Of a stretch of DNA of 13,657 bases, positions 7,102 to 13,657 are shown piece by piece. Below the pieces are notes generated by a model. That model was not told where the DNA came from. It ran no database searches and was given only the letters and a program-made list of their open reading frames with translations. Positions within the stretch are counted from its first letter, which is position 1; the number at the start of each line of letters is the position of its first letter. This stretch comes from an uncultured Clostridia bacterium (GTDB lineage Bacteria; Bacillota; Clostridia; TANB77; CAG-465), in NCBI GenBank assembly GCA_947628575.1, contig CANRAK010000034.1, positions 1 to 13,657 on the forward strand. The letters are read 5' to 3'. The translations under genes and the position numbers were made by a program.

Positions 7102-8073
7102 ATGGAAGAATTTAAAGATGTTGTTTTAACAACAAGAATAAGACTAGCTAGAAATATAAAAGGATTTAATTTTCCTAATAATATGATAGATAAACAAAGG
7201 TTAGAAGTTCTAAATCATATTAAAAATAATATATCAGATGAATATACAATTCTAGAATTAAGCAATATAGATGAAGTTACTAAAAAATCATTAGTAGAAA
7301 CTCATACTATATCTAAAGAATTGTTATTAAGTAATAATACAGCACTAATAATAGATGAAAAAAATAATATTACTGCTATGATTAATGAAGAAGATCATTT
7401 TAGAATACAGGCGTTTGAGCATGGATTTAATATAGATAAAGCATATAAAAATATAACAGCTTTTGATAATGATATTTCCTCTAGTGTAGAATATGCGTAT
7501 AGTGAAGACTATGGATATATAACTGCATGTCCTACATGTATTGGAACAGGAATGAGAGTATCAGTTATGCTACATTTACCTGCGTTAGAAAAAATAAAAC
7601 TACTAGATAAAATATTTAATGAAATATCTAATCTTGGAATATCTATAAGAGGTATCTATGGTGAAAATACTAATGGTGAAGGATGTATATATCAAATATC
7701 TAATCAGAAAACTTTAGGAATATCAGAAGGAGATATAATAGAACAAGTAAAGCAAGTTACTCAATATGTAGTTAAACAAGAAAGAAAGGCTAGAGAACTT
7801 CTAAAAAGTAGACTTGAAGTAAAAGATGAGATAATGAGGTCTTATGGTATTTTAAAAAATGCTATTATAATGAATAAAAAAGAGGCAATGACATTACTAT
7901 CTAATGTAAGAATGGGAATAAATATGGATATAATAAATGACATTGATTTAGAAAAAATAGATAATGTTATTGGTAATATAGGAAAAAATACATTAAGAAA
8001 AAACTTAAAAGATTATTTTCCTAGAGAAGAAGAAAATACTAAAAGAGCAGAATATATAAAAAGTAATATATAA
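7102..8073 (+). CDS. mcsB: Protein arginine kinase McsB
   Basis: McsB is related to phosphagen kinases and phosphorylates arginines on CtsR and damaged proteins, marking them for ClpCP. The 323-residue length is slightly short; the N-terminal 20 or so residues found in Bacillus before the RIRLARN motif are missing (here MEEFKDVVLTTRIRLARN). Catalytic features are intact: NEEDHFRIQ with E97, CPTCIGTGMR with the conserved cysteine C143, and RGIYGEN with E188, followed by QISNQKTLG. At the C-terminus the allosteric phosphoarginine motif RDXXRA of well-studied McsB reads ENTKRA (311-316), so its first Arg and its Asp are lost. The start lies 3 bases after the mcsA stop and uses AAAGGAG inside mcsA, which suggests translational coupling. 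Confidence 0.95.
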   Translation: MEEFKDVVLTTRIRLARNIKGFNFPNNMIDKQRLEVLNHIKNNISDEYTILELSNIDEVTKKSLVETHTISKELLLSNNTALIIDEKNNITAMINEEDHFRIQAFEHGFNIDKAYKNITAFDNDISSSVEYAYSEDYGYITACPTCIGTGMRVSVMLHLPALEKIKLLDKIFNEISNLGISIRGIYGENTNGEGCIYQISNQKTLGISEGDIIEQVKQVTQYVVKQERKARELLKSRLEVKDEIMRSYGILKNAIIMNKKEAMTLLSNVRMGINMDIINDIDLEKIDNVIGNIGKNTLRKNLKDYFPREEENTKRAEYIKSNI

Positions 8074-8087
8074 GGAGGAATTTGAAA

Positions 8088-10529
8088 ATGTATGAATTTA
8101 CTGAAAGTGCAAGAAAAGTTATAGAATGTGCAAAAGAATTTTCATATAATCATAATTATTCGTATATTGGTACAGAGCATATTTTGTATGGATTAATAGC
8201 TGAGGATGAAGGACTAGCAGCAGTTATATTAAAAAAGCAAGATATAACAGCTGAATATATAGAAGATGAAATAATAAAAATAGATGGATTAATGAATACT
8301 GTAGTAGATGAAGATGAAATAGATTTTACACCTAGAGCAAAAAGAATAATAGCAAATAGTCAAAGAGAAGCTTTAAGAATGGGACAAAATTATGTTGGCT
8401 CAGAACATATTCTTCTATCTTTAATGAGAGAAATAGATAGCGTAGCTGTAAGAATATTAATAGATGCTGAAATTGACCCTCAAAAGATATTTACTGAATT
8501 GCTTAGAATATTAGGAGAAGAATCTCCAATTTCTAAGACATATAATGACCCGGCAAATATGGATAGTAAATCTAAAAATAATACTCCTACTTTAAATCAG
8601 TATGGTAAAGACTTAACAGAACTTGCAAAGCATAATAAATTAGACCCTGTAATTGGTAGAGAAAAAGAAATAGAAAGAGTAATAGAAATACTAAGTAGAA
8701 GAACAAAGAATAATCCTGTACTTATTGGTGAGCCAGGTGTAGGTAAAACAGCTGTTGTTGAAGGTCTTGCTCAAATGATAAATGATAATAATGTACCTGA
8801 AATACTAAAAAATAAAAGAGTTGTATCACTAGATATGGCATCAATGATTGCAGGTGCTAAATATAGAGGCGACTTTGAAGAAAGACTAAAAAGTGCATTA
8901 CAAGAAATTAAGTCAGCTTCAAATGTTATACTATTTATAGATGAAATTCATACAATAGTTGGAGCTGGAGCAGCGGACGGTGCAATGGATGCAGCAAATA
9001 TACTAAAACCATTATTATCTAGAGGTGAAATACAAGTAATAGGTGCAACTACTTTAAATGAGTATAGAAAATATATAGAAAAAGATAGTGCACTAGAAAG
9101 AAGATTTCAAAGTGTAATTGTTGAAGAACCTAGTGTAGAAGATACAATAGAGATATTAAAGGGGCTTAAAGATAAATATGAGGCACATCATAAGGTAAAA
9201 ATAACTGATGAAGCTATAAAAGAAGCTACAATATTATCTGAAAGATATATAACTGATAGATTTTTACCAGATAAAGCTATAGACCTAATAGATGAGGCAT
9301 GTTCTAAGGCTAAAATAAAAAGCTTAACTAAACCTGCAAGCTATAAAGATTTAGAAAAAGAGCTAGAGAAAAAATCTAAAGAAAAAGAAGAAGCAATAAT
9401 ATCTCAAAATTTTGAAAAGGCTGCTAAGATAAGAGATGAAGAAAAAGAACTAAAAGATAAGATAGCTAAACAAGATGAAAATTGGAAAAAACAAGAAAAT
9501 GGTAAAGATGTATCAATAGGAAAAGAAGAAATATGCGCAGTTGTATCAAATTGGACAAAAATTCCTGTTACTAAGTTAACTTTAACAGAAGTTGAAAAAA
9601 TTAAAAATTTAGATAAAGATCTTAAAAAGAGAGTAATAGGTCAAGATGAGGCAATTGACGTGCTTTCAAAAGCAATAAAAAGAGCTAGAGTTGGATTAAA
9701 AGATGTTAATAGACCTATAGGTTCATTTATATTCTTAGGTCCAACAGGTGTAGGAAAAACTGAGCTTACTAAAGCGCTTGCTGCTAATATGTTTGGTAGT
9801 GAAAATGCAATGATAAGACTAGATATGTCAGAATTTATGGAGCCACATAGTGTTTCTAAGTTAATTGGTTCACCTCCAGGATACGTTGGATATGATGATG
9901 GTGGACAATTAACAGAGCAGGTAAGACGTAAACCATATTCTATTATATTATTTGACGAAATTGAAAAAGCACATCCTGATGTATTTAATATACTTCTTCA
10001 AATATTAGATGATGGTAGACTTACTGACTCAAATGGTAGAACAGTTAGCTTTAAAAATACAGTAATTATTATGACTTCTAATACAGGTGCAAGAAATATA
10101 GTTGAAAATAAATCTATAGGATTTATAAATAAAGAAGATGCAAATGAAACTTATGAAAAAAATAAAGCAGCTGTAATGAGTGAGTTAAAGAAAACATTTA
10201 GACCTGAATTTTTAAATAGATTAGATGAAATAATTGTATTTAAAAAACTAGATGAGAATTCAATAGAAAAAATAGCTAAAATAATGCTAGATGAGTTTGC
10301 TATGAAATTAAAATCTAGAAATATAGACGTAGAGATAGACGAAAGCTTAATTAAATATATTTCTAAAGTAGGATTTGATGATGTATATGGAGCAAGACCA
10401 TTAAAAAGAGCTGTTCAGTCTAAAGTAGAAGATAAAGTTGCTGAAGAAATGCTAGATGAAAAAATAAAAGATGGTCAAAAGATTAAAATAAGAGTAGAAA
10501 ATGATAACCTAATTATAGAGAAAAAATAA
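8088..10529 (+). CDS. clpC: AAA+ unfoldase ClpC
   Basis: ClpC unfolds substrates and feeds them to the ClpP protease. The 813-residue protein has a double Clp-N domain with GTEH (E30) and GSEH (E106), which match the two glutamates that bind phosphoarginine in Bacillus ClpC. The first AAA domain has Walker A GEPGVGKT (214-221) and Walker B LFIDE (282-286). A middle domain with UVR-like sequence (about 417-456) identifies it as ClpC rather than ClpA or ClpE. The second AAA domain has GPTGVGKT (551-558) and FDEIEKAHPDV (D623, E624). The SIGF loop (676-679) is the ClpP-docking motif. The ATG at 8088 has AGGAGG (8073-8078) at 9 bases; a TTG at 8082 would be too close. It is the last gene of the CtsR operon, and no terminator follows directly. 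Confidence 0.98.
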   Translation: MYEFTESARKVIECAKEFSYNHNYSYIGTEHILYGLIAEDEGLAAVILKKQDITAEYIEDEIIKIDGLMNTVVDEDEIDFTPRAKRIIANSQREALRMGQNYVGSEHILLSLMREIDSVAVRILIDAEIDPQKIFTELLRILGEESPISKTYNDPANMDSKSKNNTPTLNQYGKDLTELAKHNKLDPVIGREKEIERVIEILSRRTKNNPVLIGEPGVGKTAVVEGLAQMINDNNVPEILKNKRVVSLDMASMIAGAKYRGDFEERLKSALQEIKSASNVILFIDEIHTIVGAGAADGAMDAANILKPLLSRGEIQVIGATTLNEYRKYIEKDSALERRFQSVIVEEPSVEDTIEILKGLKDKYEAHHKVKITDEAIKEATILSERYITDRFLPDKAIDLIDEACSKAKIKSLTKPASYKDLEKELEKKSKEKEEAIISQNFEKAAKIRDEEKELKDKIAKQDENWKKQENGKDVSIGKEEICAVVSNWTKIPVTKLTLTEVEKIKNLDKDLKKRVIGQDEAIDVLSKAIKRARVGLKDVNRPIGSFIFLGPTGVGKTELTKALAANMFGSENAMIRLDMSEFMEPHSVSKLIGSPPGYVGYDDGGQLTEQVRRKPYSIILFDEIEKAHPDVFNILLQILDDGRLTDSNGRTVSFKNTVIIMTSNTGARNIVENKSIGFINKEDANETYEKNKAAVMSELKKTFRPEFLNRLDEIIVFKKLDENSIEKIAKIMLDEFAMKLKSRNIDVEIDESLIKYISKVGFDDVYGARPLKRAVQSKVEDKVAEEMLDEKIKDGQKIKIRVENDNLIIEKK

Positions 10530-10530
10530 G

Positions 10531-10559
10531 TTGAAAATATAAAGAGTTTGTGATATAGT
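10531..10559 (+). promoter_or_regulatory. Probable promoter of the zinc-ribbon gene
   Basis: TTGAAA (10531-10536), a 17-base spacer and TATAGT (10554-10559) with an extended -10 TG (TGATATAGT) lie between clpC and the next gene, 28 bases before its ATG. Each hexamer has one mismatch to consensus. There is no terminator after clpC, so heat-shock readthrough is also possible. Confidence 0.65.
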
Positions 10560-10587
10560 TTTAGTATAAATATAAGGAGGAATTGAT

Positions 10588-11097
10588 ATGGAGTTTATGA
10601 AAAAAGTAGAAGAAATATCTAAAAAGGTTGGAGATACTGCTTCAAATACATACAATACTGTTGCAGATAAATCTGGAAAATTAATCGAAGAGACTAAACT
10701 TAAGATAGCTATATCAGATAAGCAAGCAGATATAGCAGAAATTTATGAAGATATGGGTAAATCTATATATGATTCATATAAAAACGGTGAAGATGTTGGA
10801 AAAGATTTCTTAAAGTTAGTTAAAAAGATAGATAAAATTAACGAAGAAATTGAAGATATGAACACAAAAATCCTATATAACAAAGGTCTAAGAGTATGTG
10901 CAGAATGTGGAGAAACAATCGCTTTAGATAGTAAATTCTGTATAAAATGTGGAACTAAGCAAAAAGCATTTAAACTAAAAGAAGAAAAAAAGAATGATAA
11001 GAAAGATGATGCAAAAACTGAAAAAGTTTGTCCAGAATGTGGACAGATATTTGATTCAACTGCAAAATTCTGTAGCAAATGTGGTCACAAATTCTAA
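10588..11097 (+). CDS. Helical protein with two C-terminal zinc ribbons, unknown function
   Basis: The 169-residue protein is probably soluble, with no membrane segment or signal peptide. Residues 1-95 look like a long amphipathic helical region, probably coiled coil, rich in K, E, D and I. Two zinc ribbons follow: C104/C107 with C118/C121 and C148/C151 with C162/C165, separated by a lysine-rich linker (about 126-146). All eight cysteines are intact, and the second ribbon ends the protein. This resembles the broad 'zinc-ribbon domain-containing protein' class of Firmicutes, for which no function is assigned. The ATG has a strong AAGGAGG site (10574-10580). It sits 58 bases after clpC with its own promoter and terminator, so it may be expressed alone and also by readthrough from the stress operon. 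Confidence 0.85.
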   Translation: MEFMKKVEEISKKVGDTASNTYNTVADKSGKLIEETKLKIAISDKQADIAEIYEDMGKSIYDSYKNGEDVGKDFLKLVKKIDKINEEIEDMNTKILYNKGLRVCAECGETIALDSKFCIKCGTKQKAFKLKEEKKNDKKDDAKTEKVCPECGQIFDSTAKFCSKCGHKF

Positions 11098-11103
11098 TAT
11101 TGT

Positions 11104-11141
11104 AAAAAAAGAGCTAGTTATAATATAAACTAGCTTTTTTT
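11104..11141 (+). terminator. Rho-independent terminator after the zinc-ribbon gene
   Basis: An 8-bp perfect stem (11112-11119 AGCTAGTT with 11128-11135 AACTAGCT) has an 8-base loop. It is preceded by a run of A and followed by a run of T up to 11141. The A and T runs lengthen the stem and could let it work in both directions. Confidence 0.9.
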
Positions 11142-11196
11142 GTGTCTTTTATTGGAATAGATTAAAATAGGTGGTAAATTTAAATTGGTGATTTAA

Positions 11197-11808
11197 GTGA
11201 AAAAATTTACTACTTATATAATAATTGCTATTTTTTGTGTATGCGTTTTAACTTTTATTGTTAATTATATTATACAAAAAAGTATGTTGACTAAAAATTT
11301 ATTATTTGATATTATTAGTAAAGTAGAAAATATAGTAATTGCGGATATCAGTAAAGATGGAAATAAAACTTTTACTAATGAAAATAAGATGGATTTTTTA
11401 ATAAAATACATCATAGATAATAGAGAAAAGTATAAAAATAATATAACTCTAGATAATGAAGACTATTATGAGTATAATAATACTCCTTATTATAACTTTG
11501 GAAGGGTCGATGAGAAGTTTATACAAAATTTATCTTGTTTGTATTTTGAAAGGATACCTATTAAGTATATTAAGGACAGTAAATTTTATGCTAACGGAGA
11601 GGTATTACTAAATTATGAACCTATCGAGCCATTTTACTATGATGAAAAAAATATAATAGGTACAAAAGAAAATAGTAAAAGTTATAAAGTGTATATACAA
11701 TATAAAAGAAAACTTAATAACATACAAAATGATATATATGTAGTATATACATTTAATAAAGAATTGAAGATAAAAAATGTTACTATATATGATTCTATAT
11801 TAAAATAG
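11197..11808 (+). CDS. Membrane-anchored protein of unknown function
   Basis: I do not recognise this 203-residue protein. A basic start (MKKF) and a single hydrophobic segment (about residues 6-28) suggest one N-terminal anchor, leaving about 170 residues outside the cell. The outer part is rich in Tyr, Asn, Lys and Asp, contains a tyrosine/asparagine stretch near 95-101 (DYYEYNNTPYYNFG from 92), and ends in a strand-rich KVYIQYKRK...VVYTFN segment. It has only one cysteine outside the anchor and no lipobox. The start is a GTG preceded by GGTGA (11187-11191). A possible weak promoter with -10 TAAAAT (11163-11168) lies upstream. The next gene, a VanY-like peptidase, starts 12 bases after the stop, so the two are probably co-transcribed and may act together at the cell wall. 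Confidence 0.75.
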   Translation: MKKFTTYIIIAIFCVCVLTFIVNYIIQKSMLTKNLLFDIISKVENIVIADISKDGNKTFTNENKMDFLIKYIIDNREKYKNNITLDNEDYYEYNNTPYYNFGRVDEKFIQNLSCLYFERIPIKYIKDSKFYANGEVLLNYEPIEPFYYDEKNIIGTKENSKSYKVYIQYKRKLNNIQNDIYVVYTFNKELKIKNVTIYDSILK

Positions 11809-11820
11809 TGGTGAATTAAT

Positions 11821-13407
11821 ATGGTTTTATTAAATGGAAAAGTAAATAAAAAGATGATTTTAAAAATATTTATAGCTATTGTTATACTATTAATTATTAC
11901 TGCATTAACTACAGTTGTTATATATGCTGTTAGAAATAGCAAGATAAATAAACAGTTAATGTCAAATGTAGATATGGATAATAAAGTTACTACTACTTTT
12001 AGTAATGGAAAAAATATTATTTTAGATAATAAAACACTGGATATGATTAAAAGTGAAGGGTTAGATTTGGTAATTAGTAATTCAGATTATATTGCTAAAA
12101 TAAATAATGAAGATGTTACTAAAAATATAAATGTAGATTTAAAAGTAAAAAAAGATAATTCTTTTGATAATGCAATATTTATAGAAACAAAAAATCCTAT
12201 ATTATCTGAACTTAAAGTTAATACTAGCAGTACAATTTCTTCAGTAAAGTATTTATCTGAATATTATAACTATTATAACGGTAGTATATTTATTAATAAT
12301 GATACATTAGTAGATGAAAGTGGTTTTTGTAATGTTAAGTTAGAAAATGGTGTAGACAATTATCTACTTGCAGAAGTAATACCTAATATAGATGATATAA
12401 GTATAGAAAAGCTAACAATAGATAAAGGGGAAAATAAAGATGTTGATATAGGTATACCAAAAGAGAAATATACATTAGGAACTATATTTTTAGAGTGCGA
12501 AGATAAAGAGGCACTTGAAATAAATAATTTAGATATAAATGCTTTAAAGGTAGGAGAATATAAAGCATATATAAAAGTATTAGATAAACAAAAAGAGATA
12601 AGTATAAAAGTAATACAACAGGTAGAAAAAATAGAGCTAAATAAAACAACATTAGAAGTAGTAATTGGAAAAACTTCAAAAATAGATGCAACAGTTTTAC
12701 CACAGGATGCTGAAAATAAAGAATTAATATGGAAAAGTAGTAATGAAGAAATTGCAACAGTAGATAATGAAGGAAATGTATCTGGTATTGCAGTAGGAAA
12801 TTGTGAGATTACAGTATCAAGTAAAGAAAATACAGATATAATTGCAAAGGTACAAGTAGAGGTAAAAGAACTTTCATTAGTTATTGCGCCTCCTCAAACA
12901 GATGGAATAACTTATATAAATGGTATAATGCTTGTAAATAAAACACATCCAATACCTTCAGATTATGCACCTGGCCTAATACCAGAAGCATATAATGCAT
13001 TCTTACAACTTCAACAAGGAGCAAAAGATGCAGGATTTGATATACAACTTCTATCTGGCTTTAGATCTTATGAAACTCAAAGAGGACTATATAATAACTA
13101 TGTAGCAACATATGGACAAGCAGAGGCTGACACATTTTCTGCAAGACCTGGTACATCTGAACATCAAACAGGACTTGCTATGGATGTAGGCTGGATAGAT
13201 GATGCATATGCAGATACACCATCTGGAAAGTGGCTTGCTGCTAACTGTTATAAATATGGATTTATAATTAGATATCCTAAAGATAAAGAAAATATAACAG
13301 GATATAAGTATGAGCCATGGCATATAAGATATCTTGGAGTAAGTATAGCTACAGATGTATATAATAGTGGTTTATGCTTAGAAGAATATTTAGGAGTTTT
13401 AGACTAA
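11821..13407 (+). CDS. Membrane-anchored D,D-carboxypeptidase (VanY/M15B) with a Big_2 Ig-like domain
   Basis: This 528-residue protein has an N-terminal anchor (about residues 12-36), a long unassigned outer region (40-265), a bacterial Ig-like Big_2 domain (about 268-350; IELNKTTLEVVIGKT...WKSSNEEIATVDNEGNVSGIAVG) and a C-terminal VanY-type peptidase domain (about 362-515). The peptidase has LVNKTHPIPSDYAPG, SGFRSYETQ, SEHQTGLAMDVG with zinc ligands H448 and D455, and EPWHIRYLG with the catalytic E498 and third ligand H501, so it should be active. VanY-type enzymes remove the terminal D-Ala from peptidoglycan pentapeptides. No vanA/vanH/vanX-like genes are present here, so a housekeeping cell-wall trimming role is more likely than glycopeptide resistance. 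The ATG has GGTGA (11810-11814). A terminator follows directly. Confidence 0.92.
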   Translation: MVLLNGKVNKKMILKIFIAIVILLIITALTTVVIYAVRNSKINKQLMSNVDMDNKVTTTFSNGKNIILDNKTLDMIKSEGLDLVISNSDYIAKINNEDVTKNINVDLKVKKDNSFDNAIFIETKNPILSELKVNTSSTISSVKYLSEYYNYYNGSIFINNDTLVDESGFCNVKLENGVDNYLLAEVIPNIDDISIEKLTIDKGENKDVDIGIPKEKYTLGTIFLECEDKEALEINNLDINALKVGEYKAYIKVLDKQKEISIKVIQQVEKIELNKTTLEVVIGKTSKIDATVLPQDAENKELIWKSSNEEIATVDNEGNVSGIAVGNCEITVSSKENTDIIAKVQVEVKELSLVIAPPQTDGITYINGIMLVNKTHPIPSDYAPGLIPEAYNAFLQLQQGAKDAGFDIQLLSGFRSYETQRGLYNNYVATYGQAEADTFSARPGTSEHQTGLAMDVGWIDDAYADTPSGKWLAANCYKYGFIIRYPKDKENITGYKYEPWHIRYLGVSIATDVYNSGLCLEEYLGVLD

Positions 13408-13408
13408 T

Positions 13409-13437
13409 AAAAAGTGCTATTCTTTAGCACTTTTTTT
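13409..13437 (+). terminator. Rho-independent terminator after the VanY-like gene
   Basis: A stem of 11 bp (13409-13419 with 13425-13435; core GTGCTA/TAGCAC flanked by A and T runs) has a 5-base loop and ends in a run of seven T (13431-13437). It begins two bases after the stop codon. Confidence 0.9.
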
Positions 13438-13475
13438 AACTTTAAAACATTTTTTGATTTTTTTTGAAAAAAGTG

Positions 13476-13504
13476 TTGACAAACAAAAATAAAAGTAGTA
13501 TCAT
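13476..13504 (+). promoter_or_regulatory. Upstream tandem promoter (P1) of a probable rRNA operon
   Basis: A perfect TTGACA (13476-13481), a 17-base spacer and TATCAT (13499-13504, one mismatch) follow an A/T-rich stretch (13438-13475) with T and A tracts that resembles an UP element. No protein gene begins behind it: the only ATG downstream with a possible ribosome site (13538) is followed directly by a stop. Confidence 0.75.
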
Positions 13505-13588
13505 AATAGACGTCGCAAGGAGAAAATAAACATAAAAATGTAAAGATAAAAGTTAATAAAAAAACTTTTATTTTTTATATAAAATGTG

Positions 13589-13618
13589 TTGACAAAAGTT
13601 GACTCTTTGTGTTATAAT
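13589..13618 (+). promoter_or_regulatory. Downstream tandem promoter (P2) of a probable rRNA operon
   Basis: A perfect TTGACA (13589-13594), an 18-base spacer and a perfect TATAAT (13613-13618) with an extended -10 TG lie 114 bases downstream of P1. The T/A tracts before it (13563-13588) also include a weak hairpin (13548-13569). Two strong promoters in tandem ahead of a non-coding leader are characteristic of Gram-positive rRNA operons. Confidence 0.8.
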
Positions 13619-13657
13619 AAAATCGTTCACACGGAGTGTGAAAAGCACATTGAAAAA
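13619..13657 (+). other. Start of a probable rRNA operon leader (continues beyond the window)
   Basis: After P2 there is a perfect 7-bp inverted repeat with a 3-base loop (TTCACAC 13626-13632, GTGTGAA 13636-13642) starting at or next to the expected transcription start, then AGCACATTGAAAAA to the window end. 'ACATTGAAAA' is a common element of leader and spacer sequences around 16S rRNA in Clostridia. The rRNA itself is not in the window, so this is an inference from promoter layout and the leader motif. Confidence 0.55.

Noticed and set aside
11682..13323. Further - strand frames over the VanY region (11682-11942, 12482-12757, 13087-13323)
   Set aside because: They are shadows of two well-supported + strand genes, without ribosome sites or recognisable domains.
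11821..13407. Vancomycin-resistance gene cluster
   Set aside because: Only a VanY-type peptidase is present. There is no ligase, dehydrogenase, VanX or VanRS-like pair, and the Big_2 fusion fits a general cell-wall enzyme.
13505..13588. Possible short gene after GCAAGGAG between the two tandem promoters
   Set aside because: The only nearby ATG (13538) is followed directly by a TAA stop, so nothing is encoded. The weak hairpin at 13548-13569 is too AT-rich to call a terminator confidently.
1..13657. CRISPR array, prophage, insertion sequence ends or toxin-antitoxin pair
   Set aside because: No spaced direct repeats, integrase, complete transposase with terminal repeats or paired small genes were seen. 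Nearly all of the window is accounted for by housekeeping and envelope genes.

Overview
The window is strongly AT-rich, gene-dense DNA from a low-GC Gram-positive bacterium, most likely a member of the Clostridia. The evidence is A/T-ending codons almost everywhere, AGGAGG-type ribosome binding sites, a dnaG-rpoD pair, a ctsR-mcsA-mcsB-clpC operon under a consensus CtsR operator, and a primary sigma factor of the short Gram-positive type. The species cannot be named from the sequence alone. All recognised genes lie on the + strand.

Layout. Bases 1-203 hold the 3' end of a gene resembling the C-terminal tail of Rpn/PD-(D/E)XK-type transposase-associated nucleases, closed by a strong terminator (245-281). 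A promoter at 390-418 then drives a close-packed operon: a sugar-phosphate nucleotidyltransferase (462-1199), a polytopic membrane protein of unknown function (1210-2454), DNA primase dnaG (2470-4281), the primary sigma factor rpoD (4298-5536) and a small membrane protein (5552-6022), ending at a terminator (6040-6070). Next is the class III heat-shock operon: a near-consensus promoter (6091-6118), a CtsR operator (6119-6135), then ctsR, mcsA, mcsB and clpC (6156-10529). A zinc-ribbon protein with its own likely promoter (10588-11097) follows and ends at a terminator. A two-gene unit (11197-13407) encodes an unknown membrane-anchored protein and a membrane-anchored Big_2/VanY-type D,D-carboxypeptidase. 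After its terminator, the last 180 bases carry two strong promoters in tandem and a leader that looks like the start of a ribosomal RNA operon just outside the window.

How the genes work together. DnaG and RpoD form the core of the classical macromolecular synthesis operon (replication priming and housekeeping transcription), here with an envelope-type nucleotidyltransferase and an unknown membrane protein upstream. CtsR represses its own operon. McsB, activated by McsA, phosphorylates arginines in CtsR and in damaged proteins, and ClpC with ClpP (encoded elsewhere) degrades arginine-phosphorylated clients. The key residues for this circuit are visible in CtsR, McsA and ClpC, but the allosteric RDXXRA motif of McsB appears eroded. 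The VanY protein and its partner probably act on the cell wall.

No clearly new multi-gene system is evident. The best leads are the altered McsB allosteric motif, the unknown membrane protein in the dnaG-rpoD operon, the helical/zinc-ribbon protein behind clpC, the unknown partner of the VanY protein, and the tandem promoters with a perfect hairpin at the predicted transcription start.
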